DNA of 64,000 nt, taken from assembly GCA_026932235.1 (NCBI GenBank), contig JAIXKR010000010.1, positions 1-64,000 of the forward strand, in the 5' to 3' direction. Both the position numbers and the translations under genes were made by a program. The notes under the pieces are model-generated. The model was not told the origin of the DNA, did no database searches, and worked only from the letters and a program-made list of their open reading frames with translations. The DNA comes from Burkholderiales bacterium. GTDB taxonomy: Bacteria > Pseudomonadota > Gammaproteobacteria > Burkholderiales > Burkholderiaceae_C. Below, piece by piece: positions 17,094 to 24,397 of the stretch. Numbering within the stretch: position 1 is the stretch's first letter; the number at the start of each line of letters is the position of its first letter.

Positions 17094-18275
17094 ATGGACC
17101 TTTCCTTCAGCGACAGCGAACGTGCCTTCCAGCAAGAGGTGCGCGCCTGGTTCGCCGCGAACACACCCGAGCGGCTGCGCCGCAAGGTGGTGACCGGCCA
17201 GATGCTGAACAAGGACGACATCGTCCAATGGCAGCGCCGGCTCGACGACCAGGGCTACCTGGTCGTCGGCTGGCCCAAGGCGCATGGCGGCCCCGGCTGG
17301 ACGCCGACGCAGCGCTACCTGTTCGACCTGGAGCGCGCCGCGGCGAATGCGCCCGTGGGCCTGTCGATGGGCGTCATCATGCTCGGGCCGGTGCTGATGG
17401 CCTTCGGCACCGAGGCGCAGAAGGCGCGCTACCTGCCGCGCATCCGGCGCTGCGAGGACTGGTGGTGCCAGGGCTATTCCGAGCCTGGAGCGGGCTCCGA
17501 CCTAGCCAGCCTGAAGACCAGCGCGGTGGCCGACGGCGACGACTACGTCATCAACGGCTCGAAGATCTGGACCACCTACGCGCACTGGGCGAACATGATG
17601 TTCTGCCTGGTGCGCACGGCCCACACCGGCAAGAAGCAGGAGGGCATCTCGTTCCTGCTGATCGAGATGGACCGCCCCGGGATCGAGGTGCGGCCCATCG
17701 TCTCGATCGACGGCGAGCACCACCTGAACCAGGTCTTCTTCACCGACCTGCGCGTGCCCAAGTCCAACCTCGTGGGCCGCGAAGGCCAGGGCTGGGAGAT
17801 CGCCAAGTACCTGTTGACCCACGAGCGCACCAGCATCGCCGGTGTGGCCGACAGCAAGGCCGCGCTGGCCAATCTGTACGCGGCAGCGGCGCAGCGGCGC
17901 GCCGGCGGAAGGCCGCTGCTCGACGACCCGGCGGTGCGCGTCAAGCTGGCGCGCACCGAGATCGACCTGATGGCGCTGGAATACACCAACTTGCGCGTGC
18001 TCTCGTCCACCGCGGCCGGAAAGGCGCCGGGGCCGGAATCGTCGCTGCTGAAGCTCATGGGCACGGCGGTGCAGCAGACGCTGTCGGAATTGAGCGTGGA
18101 GTTCGGTGCCGAACTGGCCTGGCCCTGGCATGCGCTGGGTGCGCTGGGCAATACCGACCACGCGCATGCGATGGAACGCTACGCCTTCCTGCGGGCGGCC
18201 ACCATCTACGGTGGCAGCGACGAGGTCCAGAAGACCGTGCTGGCCAAGTCCCTGCTGGGCAAGGCCGCTGCCTGA
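17094..18275 (+). CDS. Acyl-CoA dehydrogenase, subunit 1 of a tandem pair
   Basis: 393 aa acyl-CoA dehydrogenase with the N-terminus MDLSFSDSERAFQQEVRAWF seen in FadE-type enzymes of branched and steroid-derived acyl-CoAs. Landmarks are YSEPGAGSDLAS, LLTHERTSIAG (a possible site of the catalytic Glu) and IYGGSDEVQKTVLAKSLLG. I start at the ATG 17094, which has GGAG just upstream; the frame is open to a TTG at 17076. It is 23 bases from the next dehydrogenase gene. Adjacent unequal pairs like this often encode heteromeric dehydrogenases (family knowledge). Confidence 0.9.
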   Translation: MDLSFSDSERAFQQEVRAWFAANTPERLRRKVVTGQMLNKDDIVQWQRRLDDQGYLVVGWPKAHGGPGWTPTQRYLFDLERAAANAPVGLSMGVIMLGPVLMAFGTEAQKARYLPRIRRCEDWWCQGYSEPGAGSDLASLKTSAVADGDDYVINGSKIWTTYAHWANMMFCLVRTAHTGKKQEGISFLLIEMDRPGIEVRPIVSIDGEHHLNQVFFTDLRVPKSNLVGREGQGWEIAKYLLTHERTSIAGVADSKAALANLYAAAAQRRAGGRPLLDDPAVRVKLARTEIDLMALEYTNLRVLSSTAAGKAPGPESSLLKLMGTAVQQTLSELSVEFGAELAWPWHALGALGNTDHAHAMERYAFLRAATIYGGSDEVQKTVLAKSLLGKAAA

Positions 18276-18298
18276 CACCGACACGACGACATCTTGCG

Positions 18299-19435
18299 AT
18301 GGACCTGACGCCCACCCCGGAACAGAAGATGTTGCGCGATGCCGCGCACAAGTACCTGCGCGCCGAATACACCTTCGACGCGCGCCGCCAGCTGATCGCG
18401 AGCGAGACCGGCATGAGCGCCGCGCACTGGAGTCGCTTTGCCGAGTTCGGCTGGCTCGGCCTGGGACTGCCCGAAGCCCGTGGTGGCTTCGGCGGTATGC
18501 CCGACGTCGTGCAGGTGGCCGAAGCCATGGGCGCGGCACTGGTCGTCGAACCCTATCTCGCCAGCACCGTGCTGGCCGGGCAGGCCATCGCCGCTGCCGG
18601 CAACCCAACCCAATGCGCGGCCCTGCTGCCGCCGTTGGTCAGCGGGGGGAAGATCTACACCCTGGCCCACACCGAGGCCGACGCTGGCGCCGACCTGGCC
18701 TGGGTGACGACCACTGCGCGCCTGGAGGCCGGCCACTGGGTGTTGTCGGGCCGAAAGACCGGTGTGCCGGCGGCGCCATGGGTCGACGCCTTCGTGGTCG
18801 CGGCGCGCACCGCGGGCGCGCCTGGTCAGCGTGACGGCATCGGCCTGTTCGTGGTGCCGGGTGGCGCGCCGGGCGTGCGTGTCGACGCCTACCCGCGCTA
18901 CGACGGCGCCCGCGCCGGGGAGTTGCAGCTCGACGGCGTGGCGATCGGCGGGGAAGCAGCGCTGGGTGACCCGGCCGCTGGCCTGGCCGCGCTGGAACGC
19001 GCCGTCGACCTGGCCACCGTCGCCGCCTGCGCCGACGCGCTGGGGGCGATGACGGCCGTGCTGTCCAAAACCGGCGAGTACCTCGCCACAAGGCGGCAGT
19101 TCGACGCCCCCTTGGCCAGCTTCCAGGTTCTCCAGCACCGGCTGGTGGACATGTTCGCGGCCATCGAAGCCAGCCGCTCGCTGCTGCTGCTGGCGGCGCT
19201 GCAGGGCGACAACCCGGTGCCCGCTGAACGCGCGCGGGCGGTGTCTGCGGCCAAGGTGGCGATCGGCGAGCGCGCGCGCTACGTGGCGCAGCAGGGCGTG
19301 CAACTGCACGGCGGCGTGGGCATGACCGAGGAGCTGGACATCGGCCACTACTTCCGCCGCCTGACGCTGTTTCAGCATGCCTTCGGTGGCATCGACCATC
19401 ACCTGCAGCGCTTCGCCTCTTTGCGCAATGTGTGA
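18299..19435 (+). CDS. Acyl-CoA dehydrogenase, subunit 2 of a tandem pair
   Basis: 378 aa acyl-CoA dehydrogenase-fold protein with marked divergence from subunit 1. It starts MDLTPTPEQKMLRDAAHKYL and has VQLHGGVGMTEELDIGHYFRR near the C-terminus. It lacks the IYxGTxEIQ block: the C-terminus reads AFGGIDHHLQRF. In the flavin/substrate region AHTEADAGADLA replaces the usual EPGAGSD. This is the profile of the non-catalytic or FAD-sharing partner of heterotetrameric dehydrogenases. Start ATG at 18299; the long upstream frame is a shadow. An inverted repeat overlaps its stop codon (19434-19465). Confidence 0.86.
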   Translation: MDLTPTPEQKMLRDAAHKYLRAEYTFDARRQLIASETGMSAAHWSRFAEFGWLGLGLPEARGGFGGMPDVVQVAEAMGAALVVEPYLASTVLAGQAIAAAGNPTQCAALLPPLVSGGKIYTLAHTEADAGADLAWVTTTARLEAGHWVLSGRKTGVPAAPWVDAFVVAARTAGAPGQRDGIGLFVVPGGAPGVRVDAYPRYDGARAGELQLDGVAIGGEAALGDPAAGLAALERAVDLATVAACADALGAMTAVLSKTGEYLATRRQFDAPLASFQVLQHRLVDMFAAIEASRSLLLLAALQGDNPVPAERARAVSAAKVAIGERARYVAQQGVQLHGGVGMTEELDIGHYFRRLTLFQHAFGGIDHHLQRFASLRNV

Positions 19436-19465
19436 TGCATGTGCGTGATGGCAATGCCATGCATC
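19434..19465. repeat. Inverted repeat at the end of the dehydrogenase pair
   Basis: GATGCATG (19434-19441) is repeated in inverted form as CATGCATC (19458-19465), with a 16-base loop. A competing inner palindrome, ATGGCAATGCCAT, occupies 19448-19460. The structure begins within the TGA of the upstream gene and ends 37 bases before the carboxylase gene. It has no T-run, so it is more likely an mRNA stability or attenuation element, or a protein site, than a simple terminator. Confidence 0.4.
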
Positions 19466-19502
19466 GCCGCAGCCGGCCCGCACTTCTCGTGAAAGCCCCT
19501 GC

Positions 19503-21110
19503 ATGACCCTGATGACTTCCACCGTGTCGCCCGGCAGCGAAGACTTCGCGCGCAATCGCGACGCCTACCTGGCGCGCATCGCCGACCTGCACGCGCGCCG
19601 CGCGCGGGCCGTGGTCGGTGGCCCGGAGAAGGCGCGCCGCCTGCACAAGGAACGCGGCCAGCTGCTGCCGCGCGAACGGCTGGCCGCGGTGCTCGACCCG
19701 GGCTCGCCCTTCCTGGAGTTCGGCCAGCTCGCCGGCGAGGGCCTGTACGAAGGCGTGCCCCCCGGCGGCAGCATCATCACCGGCGTGGGCCTGGTCAGCG
19801 GCCGGCCGTGCATGCTGATGATCCACGACGCCACGGTGAAGGGCGGCACCTACTACGGCATCACCTCGAAGAAGCACGTGCGGGCCCAGATGTTCGCCTG
19901 GCAGCACCGGCTGCCGTGCATCACCATGGTCCAGTCGGGCGGCGCCAACCTGCCCGAGCAGGCGCACATTTTCCCAGACGACGGCCAGTTCGGTTCGATC
20001 TTCTACAACCAGATCCGCATGTCGGGCGAGGGCATCACGCAGATCGCCACCGTGCACGGCCCGTCCACGGCCGGCGGCGCCTACCTGCCGGCGCTGTGCG
20101 ACGAGGCGGTGATCGTGCGCAACCAGGGTGCGATGTTCCTCGGCGGGCCGCAGCTGGTGTATGCGGCGACCAGGGAAGTGGTCGACGTCGAAACGCTCGG
20201 CGGCGGCGACATGCACAGCCGCGTCAGCGGCGTCACCGACCACCTGGCCGAGAGCGACAGCCATGCCATCGCCATCGTGCGCGGCATCGTCGCCAACCTG
20301 GGCACCGGCCCCAAGCAGCGCTGGGATGTGGCCGCAGCGAAGCCGCCGCGCTTCGACCCGCGTGAGATCTACGGCATCGTCAGCGCCGACAACCGCCACC
20401 CCACCGACAACCGCGAGGTGCTGGCGCGGCTGATCGACGACAGCGACCTGCAGGAATTCAAGCCGCTGTACGGCAGCTCGATGATCTGCGGCTTCGCCCG
20501 CATCAAGGGCTTCCAGGTCGGCATCCTGGCCAACAACGGCGTCATCTTCTCCGAGAGCGCGCTCAAGGGTGCGCACTTCATCGAGCTGGCCTGCCAGCGC
20601 GACATCCCGCTGCTGTTCATTGCCGACGTGTCGGGCTTCATGGTCGGTCAGGCGGTCGAGCGCGAAGGCATTGCCAAGCACGGCGCCAAGTTCATGACCG
20701 CGATGGCCTCGGCCAACGTGCCGCGCTACACGCTGATCACCGGCGGCTCGTATGCCGCCGCCTACCTGGCGATGTGCGGCCGGCCCTTCAAGCCGCACGT
20801 GATGATGATGTGGCCCACCGGCCGCGCCGCATTGATGGGCCCGGAGCAGGCGGCGACGACCATGGCGATGGTGCGGGACAACATCCACGAGCGCGAGGGC
20901 ACGAGCTGGACCGAGGAAGAGAAGGAGCGCTTCAAGCAGCCCATCCGCGAGCAGTTCGAGGCCTTCGCCAGCCCCTACAACTACGCCGCCAACATGTGGT
21001 GCGACATGGTCATCGACCCGCTGGAAACGCGCGACACGATGGCTTTGCTGTTCGAGCTGGCAGGCCGCCAGCCGCAGCGCGACACGCATTTCGGCGTGTT
21101 CCGGATGTAG
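19503..21110 (+). CDS. Biotin-dependent acyl-CoA carboxylase, carboxyltransferase (beta) subunit
   Basis: 535 aa, standard length for MCC/PCC/GCC beta subunits, with both crotonase-like halves. The N-half has VQSGGANLPEQAHIFPD and GPSTAGGAYLPALCDE, the C-half MGPEQAATTM. It transfers CO2 from biotin to an acyl-CoA. The acyl-binding part of the C-half differs from MCC: FIADVSGFMVG replaces LQNITGFMVG, and GGSYAAAYLAMCGRPFKP replaces SFGAGNYGMCGRAYSP. The substrate is therefore probably not 3-methylcrotonyl-CoA itself (inference). Its alpha partner is probably the fused subunit at 24398, four genes downstream. A paralogue at 55777 keeps the MCC-like sequence. Confidence 0.9.
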   Translation: MTLMTSTVSPGSEDFARNRDAYLARIADLHARRARAVVGGPEKARRLHKERGQLLPRERLAAVLDPGSPFLEFGQLAGEGLYEGVPPGGSIITGVGLVSGRPCMLMIHDATVKGGTYYGITSKKHVRAQMFAWQHRLPCITMVQSGGANLPEQAHIFPDDGQFGSIFYNQIRMSGEGITQIATVHGPSTAGGAYLPALCDEAVIVRNQGAMFLGGPQLVYAATREVVDVETLGGGDMHSRVSGVTDHLAESDSHAIAIVRGIVANLGTGPKQRWDVAAAKPPRFDPREIYGIVSADNRHPTDNREVLARLIDDSDLQEFKPLYGSSMICGFARIKGFQVGILANNGVIFSESALKGAHFIELACQRDIPLLFIADVSGFMVGQAVEREGIAKHGAKFMTAMASANVPRYTLITGGSYAAAYLAMCGRPFKPHVMMMWPTGRAALMGPEQAATTMAMVRDNIHEREGTSWTEEEKERFKQPIREQFEAFASPYNYAANMWCDMVIDPLETRDTMALLFELAGRQPQRDTHFGVFRM

Positions 21111-21129
21111 GGCCAGAGGTACACCACCC

Positions 21130-22323
21130 ATGCTCGAGAACATCCTCCAGGGCTGCCGCGTCGTCGACTTGACGCAGAACGTTGCCGGCCCGTTCTGCAC
21201 CCAGATCCTCGGCGACCTCGGCGCCGAGGTCATCAAGATCGAGCGCCCCGGCAGCGGCGACGATGCGCGCCAGTGGAAGCCGCCCGAAGTGGCCGGCGTC
21301 TCGACCGGATTCGCGGCGCTGAACCGCAACAAGAAGAGCGTCTGCATCGACCTCGACCGCGCCGCTGGCCAGCAGCTGGTTGCGCGCCTGGCGGCTGGTG
21401 CCGACGTGCTGGTGCATTCGCTCAAACCCGGCAGCGCCGAAGCGCGCGGCCTCGGCGACGAACAGCTGCGGCCGGCCAATCCGCGCCTCGTCTACTGCGC
21501 GATCAGCGCCTTCGGCGAGGTCGGCCCGATGCGCGCGCTGCCCGGCTACGACCCGCTGATGCAGGCCTTCACCGGCATCATGAGCGTCAGCGGCCACGAA
21601 GGCGACGAGCCGGCGCGCGTCGGCGTGTCGCTGATCGACATGGGCACCGGCATGTGGGCCACGATGGCGATCCTGGCCGCGCTGCTGCGCCGCGCCAGCA
21701 CGGGCGCAGGCATGCGCGTGCACGCGAGTCTGCTCGAGACGGGGCTGTCGTGGATGACGGTGCCGGTGGCGAACTATCTGGCCACCCGGCGCCTGCCGCG
21801 CAAGATGGGCTCGGCGATGGCGATGATGGCGCCCTACGAGCTCTTCGACAGCGCCGACGGCAAGGTCTTCATCGCCGCAGCCAACGATCGGCTGTTCGGC
21901 CGCATCTGCGTCGCGCTCGGTTGCCCCGAGCTGGCGCAGGACCCGCGTTTCGTCGACATGTCGGCGCGCATCGGCCACCGCGAGGTGTTGCACACCGAGC
22001 TGGAAGCGCGCACCCGGCAACGCAGCACGGCGGAGTGCGTGGCTGCGCTGCGCGCGGCCGGCGCGCCTTGCAGCGAGATGCACGACGTGGCCCAGATGCT
22101 GGCGCACGAACAGGTGCGGGCGGTGGGCATGCTGGGCGCGCTGCCGTTGCCGGGCGCACCGCAACACCAGGCGATGGGGCTGCCCTTCAGTTCGCAGGGC
22201 CGGCGCGGGCGCAGCGGCCAGCCGCCGCCCGTCCTGGGCGCGAGCACCGACGAGGTGTTGACGGCGCTGGGCCTGCATGCCGATGAACTGGCGGCGCTGC
22301 GACAGCAGGGCGTCGTCGATTGA
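21130..22323 (+). CDS. CaiB/BaiF family (family III) CoA-transferase
   Basis: 397 aa. The N-terminus has VVDLTQNVAGPFCTQILGDL and GAEVIKIERP, typical of the family. The Asp expected for the covalent acyl intermediate lies in GYDPLMQAFTGIMS. The GYDxxxQ context fits CoA-transferases better than alpha-methylacyl-CoA racemases, which carry a different His/Asp pair, although racemases belong to the same superfamily. It probably moves CoA between a pathway acid and a donor such as succinyl-CoA. Encoded between the carboxylase beta subunit and an acyl-CoA dehydrogenase, 19 bases after the former. Confidence 0.85.
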   Translation: MLENILQGCRVVDLTQNVAGPFCTQILGDLGAEVIKIERPGSGDDARQWKPPEVAGVSTGFAALNRNKKSVCIDLDRAAGQQLVARLAAGADVLVHSLKPGSAEARGLGDEQLRPANPRLVYCAISAFGEVGPMRALPGYDPLMQAFTGIMSVSGHEGDEPARVGVSLIDMGTGMWATMAILAALLRRASTGAGMRVHASLLETGLSWMTVPVANYLATRRLPRKMGSAMAMMAPYELFDSADGKVFIAAANDRLFGRICVALGCPELAQDPRFVDMSARIGHREVLHTELEARTRQRSTAECVAALRAAGAPCSEMHDVAQMLAHEQVRAVGMLGALPLPGAPQHQAMGLPFSSQGRRGRSGQPPPVLGASTDEVLTALGLHADELAALRQQGVVD

Positions 22324-22345
22324 CAACGACAAGGCCGACATCCCC

Positions 22346-23506
22346 ATGAACTTCGACTACACCGAGACCCAGGGCCAGATCCGCGCCGCCGTCAAGGAGC
22401 TGTGCAAGGGCTTCGGCCCCGAGTACTGGCGTCAGTGCGCCCAGGACGGCGCCTATCCGGAAGCGTTCGTCGACGCGATGGCCAAGGCCGGCTGGCTGGC
22501 CGCGCTGATCCCCGAGCAGTACGGCGGCGCCGGGCTGCCGCTGCTCGACGCATGCCTGATCCTGCAGGAGATCAACCAGAACGGCGGCAGCGCGGTGCAC
22601 TGCCATGCGCAGATGTACACGATGGCGTCGATCATGCGCCACGGCTCCGAGACACAGAAGCGCCGCACGCTGCCGCGCATCGCCGACGGCAGCCTGCGGC
22701 TGCAGGCCTTCGGCGTGACCGAGCCCGACGCTGGCTCCAACACGCTGGCGATCAAGACCTTCGCGCGCAAGGTGCCGGGCGGCTACGTCGTCAACGGCCA
22801 GAAGATCTGGACCTCGCGCTACAGCCACTCGCACATGTACCTGCTGATCGCGCGCACCACGCCGATCGACGCGGTGAAGAAGAAGACCGACGGCCTGAGC
22901 CTGTTCCTGATCGACATCGCGAAGGCCGGCACGGCGCTGAAGGCCACGCCGATCCGCACGATGATCAACCACCATACCTTCCAGATCTTCATCGACAACC
23001 TCGAGCTCACCGACGACGACCGCATCGGCGAGGAAGGCAAGGGCTTCTCCTACCTGCTCGACTCGCTGCACTCCGAGCGCCTGCTGGTGGCCAGCGAGGC
23101 CATCGGCGACGGCCACTGGTTCGTCGGCAAGGCCGCGCGCTACGGCAGCGAGCGCGTCGTCTTCGACCGCCCGATCGGCGCCAACCAGGGCGTGCAGTTC
23201 CCGATCGCGCGCGCCCACATGAACATCGAGGCCGCCGAACTGATGCGCAACAAGGCGGCGACGCTGTTCGACGCCGGCCTGCCGTGCGGGCGCGAGGCGA
23301 CGATGGTCAAGTACCTGGCCAGCGAAGCAGCCTGGGAGGCTGCCGAGGCGGCCATGACCACCTTCGGCGGCTATGGCGTGGCCTGCGAATACGACATCGA
23401 GCGCAAATGGAAGGAGAGCCGGCTGTTCCGCACCGCGCCGATCTCCAACAACCTGGTGCTGGCGCAGGTGGCCGAGCATCTGCTGGGCATGCCGCGTTCT
23501 TACTGA
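22346..23506 (+). CDS. Acyl-CoA dehydrogenase
   Basis: 386 aa, the fifth acyl-CoA dehydrogenase in the regulon. Landmarks are GVTEPDAGSNTLA, VNGQKIWTSRY, a Glu in LDSLHSERLLVAS at the position of the helix-G base, and FGGYGVACEYDIERKWKESRL. The C-terminus (APISNNLVLAQVAEHLLG) lacks the EIQR signature but resembles dehydrogenases from acyclic-terpene and fatty-acid clusters. Start ATG at 22346; the upstream extension overlaps the CoA-transferase and is ignored. Probably soluble and donating electrons to ETF. Confidence 0.88.
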   Translation: MNFDYTETQGQIRAAVKELCKGFGPEYWRQCAQDGAYPEAFVDAMAKAGWLAALIPEQYGGAGLPLLDACLILQEINQNGGSAVHCHAQMYTMASIMRHGSETQKRRTLPRIADGSLRLQAFGVTEPDAGSNTLAIKTFARKVPGGYVVNGQKIWTSRYSHSHMYLLIARTTPIDAVKKKTDGLSLFLIDIAKAGTALKATPIRTMINHHTFQIFIDNLELTDDDRIGEEGKGFSYLLDSLHSERLLVASEAIGDGHWFVGKAARYGSERVVFDRPIGANQGVQFPIARAHMNIEAAELMRNKAATLFDAGLPCGREATMVKYLASEAAWEAAEAAMTTFGGYGVACEYDIERKWKESRLFRTAPISNNLVLAQVAEHLLGMPRSY

Positions 23507-23516
23507 ATGATCGGCC

Positions 23517-24317
23517 ATGGACCATCAAACCCTGTTGATCCAGCCCGCGCCGGGCACCGTGCCCGAGGACGGCATCCGCTGCCTGGTTCTCAACCGGCCC
23601 GACGTGATGAACGCGATGAACACGCAGATGTTCGTCGACCTGCGCAACGCCCTGCACGAACTGGCCTTCGACGACGGCCTGCGGGTGCTGATCATCACCG
23701 GCGCCGGCGAACGCGCCTTCTGCACAGGCGGTGACCTGAAGCAGCGCGACGGCATGACCGATGCCGCCTGGCGCCGCCAGCACCAGCTGGCCGAGGAGGT
23801 GCTGCTGGCGGTGAAGGACTTCCCGCGCCCGGTGATCGCCGCGGTCGAAGGCCATGCCCACGGCGGCGGCTGCGAGCTGGCGCTGATGTGCGACTGGATC
23901 GTGGCGGCCAGAACCGCGGTGTTCTCGCTGCCCGAGGTTCGGCGCGGCATCATGCCCGGCGGTGGCGGTATCCAGAACCTCGTGCGCGCCGTCGGCGCGC
24001 GGCGCGCCAAGCTGCTGCTGCTGACGGCGCGGCGCTTTTCGTCGGAGCAGGCCGCGGCCTGGAACATGGTGACCACGCTCGCCGAGACCGGCCAGGCCCT
24101 GGCCGTGGCCGTGGCCGAGGCCCGCGAGATCTCGCTCGCCGCGCCGATGGCGGTGCACTATGCCAAGCTCGCCGCCTCGCGCGGCGGCGAGGTCGACTTC
24201 CATACCGGCTACGCGCTCGACATCGCCGCCTACAACGTGCTGGTGTCGTCGCAAGACCGGCTCGAAGGTGTCAAGGCCTTCAACGAGAAGCGCGCCCCGC
24301 GCTGGAGCGGACGTTGA
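23517..24317 (+). CDS. Enoyl-CoA hydratase
   Basis: 266 aa crotonase-family enzyme with both catalytic glutamates visible: GGGCELALMCD (first Glu) and FSLPEVRRGIMPGGGG (second Glu). The oxyanion motif is ERAFCTGGDLKQ. It should hydrate 2-enoyl-CoAs in the ordinary (S)-specific way, in contrast to the MaoC pair. Ten bases after the dehydrogenase gene. It is the most canonical of the five crotonase-fold proteins in the regulon. Confidence 0.9.
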   Translation: MDHQTLLIQPAPGTVPEDGIRCLVLNRPDVMNAMNTQMFVDLRNALHELAFDDGLRVLIITGAGERAFCTGGDLKQRDGMTDAAWRRQHQLAEEVLLAVKDFPRPVIAAVEGHAHGGGCELALMCDWIVAARTAVFSLPEVRRGIMPGGGGIQNLVRAVGARRAKLLLLTARRFSSEQAAAWNMVTTLAETGQALAVAVAEAREISLAAPMAVHYAKLAASRGGEVDFHTGYALDIAAYNVLVSSQDRLEGVKAFNEKRAPRWSGR

Positions 24318-24324
24318 AATGAAA

Positions 24325-24362
24325 CCCCCACGCTCACTTCGTACGCTGCCCCCTGAGGGGGC
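24325..24362. repeat. Intergenic hairpin repeat of the Burkholderiales CCCCCACGCTC type
   Basis: The gap between the hydratase and the carboxylase alpha gene holds CCCCCACGCTCACTTCGTAC followed by GCTGCCCCCTGAGGGGGC. A perfect stem GCCCCC-TGA-GGGGGC lies at 24348-24362, and the first CCCCC can pair with the same GGGGG run. I recognise this as a dispersed element common in Comamonadaceae-like genomes (established knowledge, from memory). It lacks a T-run and lies in the middle of a co-directional gene set, so it may modulate rather than end transcription. Confidence 0.55.
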
Positions 24363-24397
24363 GCTCAGTACCTTCGGAACGGCCGGGCGGTACTGAA

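Noticed and set aside
21130..22323. Alpha-methylacyl-CoA racemase as the function of the CaiB/BaiF protein
   Set aside because: It would fit a branched-acid pathway, but the GYDxxxQ context matches CoA-transferases and the His/Asp pair of racemases is not evident.
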